Both the position numbers and the translations under genes were made by a program. From positions 1,426,001 through 1,490,000 of the forward strand of contig CBDDLA010000001.1 of assembly GCA_965230485.1 (NCBI GenBank): a DNA stretch of 64,000 nt. The letters are read 5' to 3'. Shown one piece after another: positions 18,901 to 29,200 of this stretch (position 1 is its first letter; every line of letters begins with the position of its first letter). Origin of the DNA: Putridiphycobacter sp965230485 (GTDB lineage Bacteria > Bacteroidota > Bacteroidia > Flavobacteriales_D > Crocinitomicaceae). Under the pieces are notes generated by a model that made no database searches, had not been told where the DNA came from, and saw only the letters and a list, made by a program, of their open reading frames with translations.

Positions 18901-19510
18901 ACATCAGGTCAAAGTAACCAATACCCATACCATTCCTTATGGTTATAAGCTTATTGGTGCATGGGGGCGGGGATCAGCTTCAAAAAATTTCTTAGGTGTA
19001 CAATATAATAATACAGCATATTGCTTACCAACTGGAATAGGCTCTGGCGCCATCCCCAATGCCAGTAATCCAAGAATTATTCCACCTGATTTATCACCTA
19101 CCCAAGCTTCTTTTAATGGTTTTTTATATGAACTCTTAAATAGTAACGGTAGTGGAAATGTACTTGGTTTTATACCACCAGGGGTAGATACGACAACAGT
19201 TGCAACCGTTGCCTACACTTTGTATTTAGTTGATACCTTAGGACTTTATTTGGAAGAGGCAAATAAAATTCCTGATTTTAAACTATTCCCCAACCCAACT
19301 CAAGATATGATTAACATCCAGTTCGATACCCACTTATCTCCTAAAAGCATGGTATCAATCGCTGATCTTACAGGTAGACTGGTAAAAATGCCCTTACAAC
19401 AGGGTAGTCAAACGCTCACCTTTTCAGTCAATGATTTGTCACCTGGTATTTATTTCGCTATCTTAGAGACTGAAAAAGGCAAACGCGTCAAAAAGTTTGT
19501 CAAAGAATAA
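15929..19510 (+). CDS. T9SS-sorted subtilisin-like (S8) serine protease with SBBP propeller
   Basis: This 1193-residue secreted protease starts with a signal peptide (ATHANA|Q, about 1-23). About residues 35-430 are SBBP/beta-propeller repeats (repeated 'd..nnvyv.G', '...y...G...W...Y' patterns). A peptidase S8 domain follows with the triad D624 (VYDSG), H668 (FGHGSA) and S875 (NGTSFAAPH). A C-terminal T9SS sorting domain of about 75 residues (FPNPTQDMINI, VSIADLTGRLV, GIYFAIL, KKFVKE) sends it to the surface. The ATG at 15929 was chosen because it gives the signal peptide; the upstream ATG at 15863 lies in a dyad. GC content is visibly higher in 16.0-18.0 kb than around it. Confidence 0.9.
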   Translation: MKNLISIAICFVVVIGATHANAQRTYINQEWSSSSGAQGVIERAASVTDNSNNVIIVSNSINSSGHTDVVVAKYDAEGVLLWTQFYDGAANGDDYGVDVAINSNNEIVVIASIFSGANNTDIALLEYSPTGTLNSATLWAGSAGGHDAPADLVIDNSNNVYVVGATEASNGFSDYIILKYNSSGVLSWSQIYNYNNLHDAATSVALSGTNLIVSGASASSSTNWDYAVLNLNASNGGITSTQRSAVTGAGLDQPLAVNIDANNNVYITGYVEQSGQKDIRTLKFDANFSLQWIANYTGTYDDIGTTVDADNAGNVYVGGSTKDQYGKTDYLLIKYNASGTQQWVKQYGNGVGVDTYGADHLVVVNNQSILVTGTVNNGGEVDFMTLSYSLSGTLQFAEDYDANGADDVASDITISGNSFYITGTSTTNGVRSTTVVKYEKWVKAETPVYDANGDPSFVDDELLIRFNPDDLTGTKINNPDIKWGTLEDFVSASALNTIGDSVGYDIKRLHCYKLYPRFTAYDTIAIAHDGDTVDLPPFYATFGVVLPADTDDSTAYMNFNSAAPQVWITAYNQYAYTLANANDPFYLSDQDGLHGAAYPNAHINIEPAWNYTTGDSSIIVGVYDSGINNIHFDMTTNSALSGSVVKDGWDYVNDYDFSTDTYPDNFGHGSAVSCIIGALRNNNGGMAGIAGGDNGNPGVTLHDMKIFDTITGSCSEQLASPISVAADAILDGAIVKNDLRISVAQHVMNHSWSYGSFVGGTLILGINPLIREAFIKAYEMGIPMVVASGNKGNAGPNPCAGTHTLLASMDDNYVLKVGGNDTTGARADFSSCSYHVDVIAPATANLYANMDNYTNFFTDHLAVDTCQSSVLNGTSFAAPHVAGVAALMLSYYNQVGAPEQFSPEDIEELMSRHATDITSGNNQVGHDDETGWGRMDAGRLFDSIQYPKFLIQHEVFYPQLNHIQSTITVPQETCIEQSYYGIAAGYADVKVHQVKVTNTHTIPYGYKLIGAWGRGSASKNFLGVQYNNTAYCLPTGIGSGAIPNASNPRIIPPDLSPTQASFNGFLYELLNSNGSGNVLGFIPPGVDTTTVATVAYTLYLVDTLGLYLEEANKIPDFKLFPNPTQDMINIQFDTHLSPKSMVSIADLTGRLVKMPLQQGSQTLTFSVNDLSPGIYFAILETEKGKRVKKFVKE

Positions 19511-19511
19511 T

Positions 19512-20768
19512 ATGAAAGAAGTGCTTATTATAGTAGTGATAATGCTGTACACGATAGGTCGAGCGCAGTTTACTGTGATTGAAACCAATACGCAAGAACC
19601 CTTGATTAATATTGGAATGCATAGCGACACTTTGGTTGTCAAAGGCGCGTTAAACTATTTTGCTAAATCTTATGATTTAGATACCCTTACAATTCTATCT
19701 ACTGACTTGCCAATGGATAATAGCTATGTTGATTTACATATTATTGATGATGTGTACTATCTCATGGGGCAGGACAGAATGCCATATAGTGTATTTGTTT
19801 TTGAATCGCATGACCTAGGTCAACATTGGGATACAGTTTATTCAAGATTAGGTTTATTTTCACATTTAACCGTATACGATTCTGCCCATATGATTCTTGG
19901 TGGAACGCTTGGAGGAGATTTAACAGTACGTCACCCCATAGCAGGTTGGTATGATTATCAGCAATATTGGCTTGGTGGAGGTTTCTTTGGAACATCCGCT
20001 TATTATAATGCGGACACTGTTTTTTTGGGTAAACGTTTTAATGGGTTGAGTTATATTTCTTATGATGGTGGGGCTACGGTGTGGTCGTGGAATCAGGCTG
20101 GGAGTACTAATGATGCCCATGAGTCGGTTTTTATATCAAAGGATACAATTTATGCTGCTGGACATGGAAGTGATCATATCATCTTTCATTATTCCTACAA
20201 TATGGGGCAAGACTTCAATTGGATAGATTTTAACTTTTTTGATGATATGAATTTTCTTGATACTCAAATGGATGCTATGTGGTTTGAAAATTCCATGCAT
20301 GGTTACCTATTTGGCTCAAGTGGTCTTTGGTTTGATCCGAAAATGTGTACAATATTTGAAACCCATGATGGTGGCTTGTCTTGGTTACATTACGTCTTGG
20401 AATATCCAGGTTCCATTACTTCGGTTACCCAAGCCAATGACAGTATTTTCTTTTTGGGTTGTTCGGATGGTTTACTACTCAAATGGAATAGAAATGAACC
20501 ATTATATAGTCTGGGTATTGAAGAACAAGAAGCCGATCAACACTTCTCTATTTTTCCGAATCCTGCCCAAAAGCAATTTAACATTAAGCACGGTTTTGAG
20601 TTAACTGAAAAGGCAGAGATTGAAATGTATGACGTATCTGGGAAACTGGTTCGGCAATTGCCATTTCAAACCACAGTGAATATTGAATCGCTGGAAAGCG
20701 GCATTTATATTGTGGCTTTGCGAAATAACACTCAACTGATGGGAAGGCAGAAGTTAATTGTGGAGTAG
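19512..20768 (+). CDS. T9SS-sorted secreted protein with BNR-like repeats
   Basis: This 418-residue protein has a signal peptide (about 1-19, ending GRAQ) and a beta-propeller-like body with Asp-box or BNR-type strands (SHDLGQHWDTVYS, THDGGLSWLHYVL). A C-terminal T9SS sorting domain runs from about 345 to the end (FSIFPNPAQKQFNI, EMYDVSGKLVRQL, SGIYIVALR). Its start codon is 2 nt after the protease stop, so the two are co-transcribed. Function is unknown; it might be a binding or adhesive partner of the protease. Confidence 0.83.
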   Translation: MKEVLIIVVIMLYTIGRAQFTVIETNTQEPLINIGMHSDTLVVKGALNYFAKSYDLDTLTILSTDLPMDNSYVDLHIIDDVYYLMGQDRMPYSVFVFESHDLGQHWDTVYSRLGLFSHLTVYDSAHMILGGTLGGDLTVRHPIAGWYDYQQYWLGGGFFGTSAYYNADTVFLGKRFNGLSYISYDGGATVWSWNQAGSTNDAHESVFISKDTIYAAGHGSDHIIFHYSYNMGQDFNWIDFNFFDDMNFLDTQMDAMWFENSMHGYLFGSSGLWFDPKMCTIFETHDGGLSWLHYVLEYPGSITSVTQANDSIFFLGCSDGLLLKWNRNEPLYSLGIEEQEADQHFSIFPNPAQKQFNIKHGFELTEKAEIEMYDVSGKLVRQLPFQTTVNIESLESGIYIVALRNNTQLMGRQKLIVE

Positions 20769-20800
20769 CATGAAAAAATTACACTTACCCAAAATAATGA

Positions 20801-21796
20801 ATGATGAAATCTTTTTTAATTAGTTCACTTTTTTGCTTGTCCGCTTTGTTAAGCCATGGGCAGTGCACAACCACGTATGCCACTATCACTCCTACTGCAT
20901 GCGACACCTTTATATCACCAACTAATCAAATACTCACCAGTTCAGGAATCTATTACGACACCTTGCTCAATGCCAACGGTTGCGACAGTGTTATTACCAT
21001 TGATTTAACAATCCACCTCAGTACTTCCAATACATTTATATACAAAGCCTGTAATATGCCAGCGGTATACTATGTGCTTAATGGCAATGTCATCCAACTT
21101 TCGTTAGAAGGGGATACCATTAATTTACAAACGGTTCATGGTTGCGATAGCATGCTTATTTTTAACCTTTATAATTACCTCCCTTTCGATACTTTAATCA
21201 ACATACAAGCTTGTGATAGTTTTGTTTCGCCAACTAATCAAGTTTACTATTCGAATGGCTATTATTTAGAAGTTTTTACCAATGTTGACGGATGCGATTC
21301 TGCCATAGAATACAGTGTTTGGCTGCGTTCAGTAGACCCTGTGGTTTCGACCTTACCAGGCAATTCGGCATTACTAACCGTTGATATAGGAGGAGCTACC
21401 TACCAATGGATAGATTGTAATACTGATTTACCAATTCCTGGAGCTACAAATCAGACTTTTGAAACCACAGAAAATGGAGATTTTGCTTGTATGGTGATGC
21501 AGAATAACTGTACCGATTTATCCAATTGCATCCGTGTTTCAACGGTTGGTCTTGAAGAAACAATAGCGTCTCAGGTTAACTGTTATCCGAATCCTACAAG
21601 CGGAGAAATTAATCTTGAATTAGGCAACCTGGAAAACGTAGCCATCACCATTTATACCTTAGATGGGCAATTAATTTCGCGCAAGCATGTCAACACCTCC
21701 AACTATCAGTTCGAATTTAATCAACCAACGGGTGTTTATGTGATTGAGGTAAAATCAGAAAACCAAACAAAAAGATTGAAATTGATTAAAATATAA
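20801..21796 (+). CDS. T9SS-sorted surface protein with 'CDS' repeats
   Basis: This 331-residue protein has a signal peptide (about 1-20, ending SHGQ). Two or three copies of a roughly 60-75-residue beta-rich repeat follow ('CDTFISPTNQ...Y.D.L...GCDSVITI' and 'CDSFVSPTNQ...GCDSAIEY'), common in Bacteroidota surface proteins. An Ig-like stretch follows and then a C-terminal T9SS sorting domain (CYPNPTSGEINLELG, ITIYTLDGQLISR, VYVIEVKSE). It lies 32 nt after the preceding T9SS gene. The specific role is unknown, but an adhesin-like or structural surface role is plausible. The start could be ATG 20801 or 20804. Confidence 0.82.
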   Translation: MMKSFLISSLFCLSALLSHGQCTTTYATITPTACDTFISPTNQILTSSGIYYDTLLNANGCDSVITIDLTIHLSTSNTFIYKACNMPAVYYVLNGNVIQLSLEGDTINLQTVHGCDSMLIFNLYNYLPFDTLINIQACDSFVSPTNQVYYSNGYYLEVFTNVDGCDSAIEYSVWLRSVDPVVSTLPGNSALLTVDIGGATYQWIDCNTDLPIPGATNQTFETTENGDFACMVMQNNCTDLSNCIRVSTVGLEETIASQVNCYPNPTSGEINLELGNLENVAITIYTLDGQLISRKHVNTSNYQFEFNQPTGVYVIEVKSENQTKRLKLIKI

Positions 21797-21827
21797 ATCT
21801 ATCTGATCAATCAACCCTAAGCCTAGG

Positions 21828-24056
21828 TTATATACTATCAATAATACTGTTCAATTTAGCGCTTGGTCGCATGACCTGGCTTGTTATTTCATCATTTGGA
21901 AAATAATAGCCTTTTAAATCAACCGATTTTCCCTGAGCATTATTCAACTCATTCACAATCTCAGTTTCGTTATCTTTTAAAGACTGATAAATTGATTCAA
22001 ATTGAACTTTTAAATCATTATCTTTCGTTTGGTTAGCCAATTCATTTGCCCAAAATAAGGCCAGGTAGAAATGACTGCCTCTATTATCTAATTCTCCTAC
22101 TTTTCGTGAAGGCGACTTTCTGTTATCTAATAATTCTGAAGTGGCATCATCCAATGTTTCACCTAAAATTTGAGCAGCCTTATTATGAGTGGTCTCCCCT
22201 AAATGATCTAATGACACCGCCAATGCTAAAAATTCACCTAACGAATCCCAACGTAAATGATTTTCTTCAGTTAATTGCTGAACATGCTTTGGGGCAGATC
22301 CTCCGGCACCTGTTTCGAACAAACCACCACCATTCATTAATGGTACAATCGATAACATTTTAGCACTAGTCCCTACTTCTAAAATCGGAAATAAATCTGT
22401 TAAATAATCACGTAGAACGTTTCCGGTAACTGAAATCGTATCTTGACCTTTTACAATTCTTTCCAATGAATAGTTACAAGCCTCTACAGGACTTAAAATC
22501 TTAATTTCTAAGCCTTCTGTATCATGATTTTTTAAATACTCTTCTACTTTTGCAATAAGTTGACTATCGTGTGCACGGTTTTGATCTAGCCAAAAAACGG
22601 CTGGTACTTGTGTTGCTCGTGCCCTGTTTACAGCCAGTTTTACCCAATCTTGTACCGGGGCATCTTTCACCTGGCACATTCTAAAAATATCCCCTTGCTC
22701 AACATGGTGAGACATCAACACACGTCCTGAATCGTCAACCACTTCAATTTTACCATTAGCCGATACTTCAAAAGTTTTATCGTGTGATCCATACTCTTCT
22801 GCTTTTTGTGCCATTAACCCTACATTCGATACACTACCCATGGTTACAGGGTCTAACGCACCATTAGTTTTGCAAAAATCTATTGTAGCTTGGTATACGC
22901 CGGCATACGAACGGTCTGGAATAAGGGCTAAAGTATCTTGAGACTGACCATCTTTATTCCACATTTGTCCAGAATTTCTGATCATGGCAGGCATTGAAGC
23001 ATCAATAATCACATCACTTGGCACATGTAAATTAGTAATGCCTTTGTCTGAGTTCACCATGGCTAAATCAGGACCATTGTCTAATGCCGCTTTTAAGTCA
23101 GCTTCAATAGCTGTTTGTTTATCAGAAGGTAATTCGTTTAAATGTGAAATCAAATTGCCATAGCCATTATTGACGTTAACGCCTACTGCTTCGAAATCTG
23201 CCTGGTACTTATCAAATACCGTCTTAAAGTACGTTCTAACCACATGCCCAAAAATAATTGGATCAGACACTTTCATCATGGTTGCTTTAAGGTGCACAGA
23301 TAATAAAATCCCTTGGTCTTTTGCAGATTGAATTCCCTCAGATAAATACGCTATTAACTCGGCCTTACTCATCACAGCAGAGTCAATTATTTCGCCCGCT
23401 TGAATACCAAAATGAGGTTTTAAAATGGTCTCGTTTCCAGAACGATCAGTGTGCTTAATTTCAACTTGAGTAGCAGATTCAACAGCAAGCGATTGCTCGC
23501 TTCCGTAAAAATCTCCTTTTTGCATACTGGCTACATTCGTTTTAGAATCCTTCGACCAGGCTCCCATTGAATGTGGATTCTTTCTGGCATAATTTTTCAC
23601 CGCTTTTGGTGCCCTTCTGTCAGAATTTCCTTCTCTTAATACCGGATTTACAGCAGAACCTTTCACTTTTCCGTATCGTGCTTGTATGTCTTTTTCTGCA
23701 TCATTATCTGGTTCATCAGGGTAAGAAGGCACATTATAACCATTCTCCTGTAATTCCTTAATCGCCGCTTTCAATTGAGGCATTGAGGCACTAATATTCG
23801 GGAGTTTAATGATGTTGGCTTCTGGTTGCTTTGCTAAATCACCTAAGGTAGCCAAGGCATCTTCCACCTTTTGATCTTCTGTTAAAAAATCAGGAAATAA
23901 AGCCAATATTCTTGCCGCTAATGAAATGTCTTTTAATTCAAAATTAATACCTGAAGACTTTGTAAAGGCTTTAATAATTGGTAAAAAAGAGTGTGTGGCT
24001 AAGGCTGGTGCCTCATCAGTTTTAGTATAAAAAATAGTCGCTTTATTATCGCTCAT
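21828..24056 (-). CDS. icd: Monomeric NADP-dependent isocitrate dehydrogenase
   Basis: This 742-residue single-chain enzyme converts isocitrate and NADP+ to 2-oxoglutarate, CO2 and NADPH in the TCA cycle. It is the monomeric class (about 740 residues), distinct from the 400-residue dimeric enzymes. The N-terminal TKTDEAPALATHSFLPI segment, the SNVGLMAQKAEEYGSHDKTF motif and LFETGAGGSAPKHVQQL are family hallmarks. It stands alone with a -7 element upstream on its strand and is divergent from the DUF72 gene. Confidence 0.96.
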   Translation of the reverse strand: MSDNKATIFYTKTDEAPALATHSFLPIIKAFTKSSGINFELKDISLAARILALFPDFLTEDQKVEDALATLGDLAKQPEANIIKLPNISASMPQLKAAIKELQENGYNVPSYPDEPDNDAEKDIQARYGKVKGSAVNPVLREGNSDRRAPKAVKNYARKNPHSMGAWSKDSKTNVASMQKGDFYGSEQSLAVESATQVEIKHTDRSGNETILKPHFGIQAGEIIDSAVMSKAELIAYLSEGIQSAKDQGILLSVHLKATMMKVSDPIIFGHVVRTYFKTVFDKYQADFEAVGVNVNNGYGNLISHLNELPSDKQTAIEADLKAALDNGPDLAMVNSDKGITNLHVPSDVIIDASMPAMIRNSGQMWNKDGQSQDTLALIPDRSYAGVYQATIDFCKTNGALDPVTMGSVSNVGLMAQKAEEYGSHDKTFEVSANGKIEVVDDSGRVLMSHHVEQGDIFRMCQVKDAPVQDWVKLAVNRARATQVPAVFWLDQNRAHDSQLIAKVEEYLKNHDTEGLEIKILSPVEACNYSLERIVKGQDTISVTGNVLRDYLTDLFPILEVGTSAKMLSIVPLMNGGGLFETGAGGSAPKHVQQLTEENHLRWDSLGEFLALAVSLDHLGETTHNKAAQILGETLDDATSELLDNRKSPSRKVGELDNRGSHFYLALFWANELANQTKDNDLKVQFESIYQSLKDNETEIVNELNNAQGKSVDLKGYYFPNDEITSQVMRPSAKLNSIIDSI

Positions 24057-24112
24057 TATTAGTGATTTTAATATTTATTCAATTCATGTTTGCAGGGGTT
24101 TGCAAAGCGCCA

Positions 24113-24120
24113 CAAACTTA
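24113..24120 (-). promoter_or_regulatory. -7 element for icd
   Basis: On the minus strand this reads TAAGTTTG, a TAnnTTTG match, 56 nt before the icd start. Confidence 0.5.
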
Positions 24121-24202
24121 GCAATTTTAGGTCATAAATCAAACAATAAAACGGTTCGTTTATTATATTATCTAACGATCAAAATAGACAGTGAAAAATA
24201 CT

Positions 24203-24210
24203 TATATTTG
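24203..24210 (+). promoter_or_regulatory. -7 element for the DUF72 gene
   Basis: TATATTTG matches TAnnTTTG and lies 11 nt before the ATG at 24222. It is divergent from icd. Confidence 0.55.
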
Positions 24211-24221
24211 GTTTAAAAAAA

Positions 24222-25133
24222 ATGAAATTCGGAAAAGTTGACGACGCATCAAATATAGATTTCACCCTACCTATTGATCATCACGACACTAAAAATGTGC
24301 TGAATAAATATGGAAATAGTAACGATATGCTATTCCATATTGGATGTGCCAAGTGGAATAAAACAGATTTAAAGAATTTTTATCCCAGAGGAACTAAAAA
24401 CGAATTGGAATACTATTCGAACCAGTTTAACAGTATTGAACTCAATGCTACGTTTTATCGCTTTTTTCCTGAAGAACAGTTTACAAAATGGAAAGAAACA
24501 ACGCCAGATCATTTTAGGTTTTTTCCAAAGGTGACCCAAACCATTAGTCAGTTTAAACGTTTAAAAGATACCGAAGAGCTGGTTGATCAATATGTAGATG
24601 CAGCCAGGCATCTTGAACATAAACTGGGAGGGGTATTTTTACAGATGATGCATAATTTTGCACCAAAGGACTTTGACAGGGTAATCAAGTTTGCTGAATA
24701 CTGGCCAAAGGACATCCCATTATCGGTAGAATTCAGACATACGGATTGGTATAACGATTCAAGTGTAGCCAATGAATTATACAGCCTTTTTGAAAATAAT
24801 GGCATTCAAAACGTCATTACCGATACAGCCGGACGTCGGGATTTATTGCATATGAGATTAACCAATACAAAAGCATTTATTCGCTATGTAGGCGCCAATC
24901 ACCCTTCAGACTATACAAGACTGGACGATTGGGTGAAAAGGATAGGCGAATGGCGCAAAGAAGGCTTAGATGAAATGAACTTTTTTGTTCACCAAAATTT
25001 AGAATTAGAATCCCCTCTTCTGTCAACTTATTTTGTAAAAAAACTCAACGCAGAACTAGATTTAGACCTGAAAGTGCCCGCTAATTTATTAGATAATGGC
25101 AATCAAGATGTCAATATTGGTCTGTTCAAATAA
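24222..25133 (+). CDS. DUF72-family protein
   Basis: This 303-residue cytoplasmic TIM-barrel-like protein matches the YecE/DUF72 family: HIGCAKWNKTDLKNFYP near residue 41, then YSNQFNSIELNATFYRF with the family's E, and a PLSVEFRHTDWY segment in the middle. The biochemical function of DUF72 is not known. A roughly 40-residue N-terminal extension precedes the usual family start and is likely real given the promoter just upstream. It is convergent with arsM, with 5 nt between stops. Confidence 0.82.
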   Translation: MKFGKVDDASNIDFTLPIDHHDTKNVLNKYGNSNDMLFHIGCAKWNKTDLKNFYPRGTKNELEYYSNQFNSIELNATFYRFFPEEQFTKWKETTPDHFRFFPKVTQTISQFKRLKDTEELVDQYVDAARHLEHKLGGVFLQMMHNFAPKDFDRVIKFAEYWPKDIPLSVEFRHTDWYNDSSVANELYSLFENNGIQNVITDTAGRRDLLHMRLTNTKAFIRYVGANHPSDYTRLDDWVKRIGEWRKEGLDEMNFFVHQNLELESPLLSTYFVKKLNAELDLDLKVPANLLDNGNQDVNIGLFK

Positions 25134-25138
25134 ACACT

Positions 25139-26191
25139 CTAACAACACGATTCTGCCGATCCATTTTCAGAAACGGTAAATGGCATATTGCCACCGCATC
25201 CCTCAAAAATGCCATAATGTGTATCCCACGTACCATAAAATTCAAAATACTTTTTGAACCTTGTGTCGTGTAACATTTTATAGGTATTTCCACAAACCGA
25301 CATTATTTTACCTTTTGGAAAGTAATGGTGATCGTCTAATTCAAAAGCGTGCTCATTTTCAGGAATTCCACCTTTATAAGCAACGGCCTGGCCATAGTCT
25401 TCACAGTCTGACTCTAATCCATCAATCTTCATTAATCGGTAAGTCACTGAATAAAATTCAATGTCACCAATCAATGCTTCTAATTCCTCATTTTCAACGG
25501 TAATTGGGTTATCTCCAACCACTCTTGGATCAGTAAAACCAGCTTTTTTAGCAATGTTTAAAAAATCGTTCCAATACAGGGCACCGCTTAAACACTCTCC
25601 CCAAAGCACAGGATTCTCTTGTAATTGCTTTGGCACTCTTCTATCGCTATAAACGTCCGAAAAGAACATTTCTCCACCAGGCTTTAATAGCGCATAAGCA
25701 TCATTTAACACTTTTTGCTTATCAGCAGCCAGATTAATCACACAATTGGATATGATTATATCAAAGGACGCTTTCTCCAGGTTTAATTCATCTAGTTTTT
25801 CAATATTACCTTTAATGAACTCTACATTCGATTTTTGATATCCAAACTGCTCTCTATGATATTCTATGTGGTCATTCGCTACCTTTAGTTGCTCATCTGT
25901 CATGTCTATCCCAACAACATATCCGTTTTCTCCTACCAATTTACCAGCGATATAGCAATCTCTTCCACTTCCCGAACCTAAATCAAGAATTCTAAGACCC
26001 TCAACGCCTGAAGGAATGGTTAGTCCACATCCGTAATATTTGGCCTGTACCTCATCTGCTACTAAATTTAAAGCCTCCAAAATATGCTTCGGTGGTTTGG
26101 TTAGGGTGCAACATGCATTTGTTTTTAAATCTTCTGATTGTTGAAGTTCAGAACCGTAATACGCTTTTACTTCTTCATGAATATTTTCCAT
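25139..26191 (-). CDS. arsM: Arsenite S-adenosylmethionine methyltransferase ArsM
   Basis: This 350-residue class I methyltransferase methylates trivalent arsenic with SAM. The SAM motif is LDLGSGSGRD (69-78). Cysteines in the ArsM pattern are C27/C28, C55 (YYGCG), C150 (SNCVINL) and C200 (GECLSGALYW), which are used for As(III) binding. The C-terminus ends with a Cys-Cys pair (C349, C350) that may help metal capture. It is the last gene of a same-strand block, 25 nt after the TonB-dependent receptor. The neighbouring DUF2064 and CDP-alcohol phosphatidyltransferase suggest arsenic is taken further than simple methylation, but that is inference. Confidence 0.9.
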   Translation of the reverse strand: MENIHEEVKAYYGSELQQSEDLKTNACCTLTKPPKHILEALNLVADEVQAKYYGCGLTIPSGVEGLRILDLGSGSGRDCYIAGKLVGENGYVVGIDMTDEQLKVANDHIEYHREQFGYQKSNVEFIKGNIEKLDELNLEKASFDIIISNCVINLAADKQKVLNDAYALLKPGGEMFFSDVYSDRRVPKQLQENPVLWGECLSGALYWNDFLNIAKKAGFTDPRVVGDNPITVENEELEALIGDIEFYSVTYRLMKIDGLESDCEDYGQAVAYKGGIPENEHAFELDDHHYFPKGKIMSVCGNTYKMLHDTRFKKYFEFYGTWDTHYGIFEGCGGNMPFTVSENGSAESCC

Positions 26192-26216
26192 ATTTTTTTA
26201 AGTTTTGTTTTAATAT

Positions 26217-29200
26217 TTAAAATGAATACCTCAATCCAATTTGCATTTGCAATCGAGAGGCAATGCCATCAATTTGCCACGGAGCACTTTTAGGGTTAAA
26301 AAACTGATAGGTAGTGGCACTCCCGTCAGAATTTGATTTTGCTGTAATTAAGGCATAGCCCGAATTTGTTGTATTGGGTACAAAATACTGCCTTCCCCAA
26401 CGGTAATTGAATAAATTGAGCACATTAAATACATCCGCTGTTAATTCAAGTTGATGGTCTACTTTGGAATTGTTGAACTTTAATTCTTGTCCTATATGTA
26501 TATCTAATTGAATATTCCACGGTGTTCTTCCACCATTTCGTTCTGTGTATTTCCCCCTATTCTCACTAAGATAACTGTCATTCTCAATATAAGTGTTTAA
26601 CTGATTCCATTGCTCTTCTGCCGAAACCAGAATCTCGCCATCTCCATTTGTAATGTCTATTAAATTGATTTCAGAAGCGGAATTAGGGACGTAAATTAAA
26701 TCATTTTTCGAAGAGGCATCTCTGTTTAAATCACCTGAGTAAACATATGAAAATGGGCTACCCGAGCTAGCAATAAAAAACGCACCAACCGTTGTTTTAT
26801 GTCTGCTGGAATAATCAGACGCGTAGGTTAAATTACTAATGATCCTATGTCGAATGTCGAAATTAGAATAACTTAATCTTGGGTTATTCGCTTCTATGGT
26901 TTGATTCCAATTCCAGTTCGCCTGAGCAGATACCCTAACCCCGTTCATTAAATCTTTTGACATACCATATGTATAGGCAGCCATGGTTAAGATGTTTCGA
27001 CCTATTTTTTTCTCTAGTGACGCTGAAATTGAATATTTATAACCTAATTGAGTATTGGTGAGTAAAAATACATTCGCATAGTTAGAATCAATTCGTTGCA
27101 TATCCCCGTCACCAATATTAATAGGTCTCTGGTCAGAACCAGCATTAGTTAAAGGCGTCGTATTCTCATTCAAATTCACATTTTGAAAGAAAATATCGTA
27201 AATTGTTTGAGTAAAGATAGCCTCAACTGTGAGCAATGTATTGGCGGGTAATTGAAGATCTGTTGCCAAGCTTGATCTCCAAACTCTCGGCAATTTAAAA
27301 TCAGGATCAATTAAATTGATTTCTCGTTTATTTTCTTGCAAGTTACTTAGTTCAGAATAGTTTTCGGTAATTAAATCGACTTCACCATCAGGTCTCACAT
27401 CAACAGAACCAAACTGAGCACCATTATAAATATAAGAATAGGCCCCCCATGCAAAAGGCATTCTACCCGCAAAAATTCCAGATCCTCCTCTTAGTTTCCA
27501 AGTATTATCGCCCTTAAGATCGTAATTAAAACCAAATCGTGGCGCGATAATGTACCTAGGCGTGACTCCTCCAGTGTACTTGCCAAAAACAGGATGGTTC
27601 GCGATATCTGGTGCTACATTTTGATCATTCAGAAAGACGTTTCCTTCTAGCCGAACACCATAGGAAATACTTAGCCTTTTCGAAACTGTGTATTCATCCT
27701 GTGCGTAAAATGAAGATAGCAGCACAGGAAAGTCGGCTGATGGTCGGTTAAAATTAAATTCAAAAGAATCATCCGTTAGGTTATATGTGCCCCGAACACG
27801 ACTTGGAGAGTTATTATAAAAATCCGCTAAGTTAGCATAGGCCCATCTTCCTGTATAAGGCGTGACAAAGTGATACTTAAATTGGTAGAGCTCGTTATGC
27901 GTTCCAAAAGTCAATTTATGCTTGTTTTTATAAATGCTGATGTGATCGCTTAACTCAAAAGCTGTCTGATTCATTTGAAAGATGGAAGCTTCCCTGTATG
28001 AGCCAATGAAAATTTGACCGGCAGACTGATAAGTGATTTCAATATGAGGAAATAAGGATTGAAAAGGCGCTCGAAAGTCTCGGATGGTACTCATCCCCAC
28101 AATCAAATTATTAAAAATATTGCTTTTTAGCTTTGACTTAACCTCTAGAACCGTACTATTGGTTAGTGAATTGTGAGTAAACCCTTGCGAACCGAAATTA
28201 AAGATGGTTCCCGAACGTGATAAATTTTCGTGACTGGCCTGTACAAGATTATGTCTTAAAGTCACAACGTGATTACTATTAAGGTGATAATCCAACCGAA
28301 TAAACGCCTTATTATTTTCAGTATTTAAATCAGCTTCTCCAAATGTACCAGCATCAAAATTGTATCGAGTTTGTAAAGTGTCGAAAATATTAGAAATGTC
28401 TTCTTCCGAAAAAATTGAGCCCTCGCTTCCTGGCTCGAATAACAGGGGTTGAATGCTACGACCTATTTCGAGGTTAACGAAATAGAATAACTTATTCTTC
28501 TTCAAACTACCCCCCAAGCTTAATCCCGACTGCAAATTATAAAACGATTCAATTCGTTCTCTTGATTCAAATGCTGACTTACCTGTAGTTGCGCTGTTTC
28601 TTAAAAAAGAATAAACAGTTGCATGGGTCTGATTAGTTCCACTTTTTGTCACAACATTTAAACTGCCTCCGGTAAAATTGCCTAGCTTAACATCATATGG
28701 TGAAGTGGCTATTTGAATTTCTGATACAGCATCTAAGCTAATGGGTTGAGTCCTTGACAATGCTCCGGGAGAGCCTGCTGCAGTTGAGCCTCCAGCTCCA
28801 ACACTAGGTTCTTGAAAACCAAATGCGTCATTATTGGCTACACCGTCAATACTTAAATTATTGTAACGGTAATTGCTCCCGGCATAACTATTTCCTGCCG
28901 CTTGAGGAGAATGACGTGTCATGTCTTGCAAACTTCTATTTATTGTAGGTAATTTTCTTATTTCGTCATCACTAATGTTAGTCTCTGCCCCCTTTCTTCT
29001 ATTCGAAAAACTATCGTAAGCGTTACCATCCACAATAATTTCTTTCAACTGGTTAGCGTCCTCAACAAGTTGAATAGTCACCATTTTGACTTCCCCTAAA
29101 TTTAAAAATATGTTTTCCATCATTGACTCCTGATAACTTGCAGACTTTACTGACAATGTATAGGGTCCACCAGGAATTAGTTGAGGTGCAAAATAGTTGC

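Noticed and set aside
19497..19511. TTG extension of the second T9SS protein
   Set aside because: The ATG at 19512 gives a standard signal peptide, and the extension overlaps the previous stop.
20770..20826. 17-codon ORF (MKKLHLPKI...) overlapping the third T9SS gene start
   Set aside because: Out of frame with the real gene, no features, and likely a chance ORF.
22046..22363. Plus-strand frame of 105 codons within icd
   Set aside because: Antisense shadow of a strongly conserved gene; no family or signal.
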